This document shows, piece after piece, positions 56,674-64,000 of a stretch of DNA of 64,000 bases. The number at the start of each line of letters is the position of its first letter. The first letter of the stretch is position 1. Below the pieces are notes generated by a model that was given only the letters and a program-made list of their open reading frames with translations, was not told the DNA's origin and ran no database searches. Position numbers and translations under genes: made by a program. The stretch lies in contig NC_089822.1 in NCBI RefSeq assembly GCF_035046505.1, positions 102,122,659-102,186,658 of the forward strand, given 5' to 3'. Source of the DNA: Tiliqua scincoides. Lineage: Eukaryota; Chordata; Lepidosauria; Squamata; Scincidae.

Positions 56674-64000
<7,327 letters not shown>

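Overview
The window is vertebrate nuclear DNA, almost certainly from a squamate reptile (lizard or snake). It carries four spliced protein-coding genes in the order GAPDH (+), IFFO1 (-), NOP2 (-), CHD4 (-), the block known from human 12p13.31. The squamate call rests on two tRNA-headed SINEs of Sauria type, several CR1 LINE copies with a reptilian 3' tail, and GAPDH introns at positions that mammals lack. No CRISPR array, operon, prokaryotic gene or recognisable retrovirus was seen.

Layout. 1-3085: the last seven coding exons and polyA signal of GAPDH, whose introns hold three H/ACA-like small-RNA candidates. 3090-9690: interval between converging genes, with two minus-strand AATAAA signals next to the GAPDH end that may close a long IFFO1 3'UTR. 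9688-28566: nine IFFO1 coding exons (572 aa) with a 10.7-kb first intron full of MITEs, then a CpG-island promoter. 29-38.5 kb: intergenic transposon ground with hAT MITEs, an inverted (twin-primed) LINE with a 12-bp target duplication, a long CR1 fragment with an open reverse transcriptase frame, a C-poor 184-bp tandem repeat and a SINE. 38.69-53.85 kb: sixteen NOP2 coding exons (710 aa) and a CCAAT-rich promoter. Intron 1 of NOP2 holds an unusual CR1 piece with only 5' parts. 56.2-64 kb: the last four coding exons of CHD4 and, in an intron, an H/ACA RNA with two good hairpins, H box and ACA box at the place where mammals have SCARNA11.

The genes are housekeeping or nuclear: glycolysis, nucleoskeleton, rRNA m5C methylation and NuRD remodelling. 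Nothing shows that they act in one pathway; conserved synteny explains their adjacency. All exon joins were checked for frame. GAPDH's visible exons sum to 227 codons, IFFO1 to 573 and NOP2 to 711, stops included. The most interesting items are the intron-encoded small-RNA candidates, especially those in GAPDH introns that mammals have lost.
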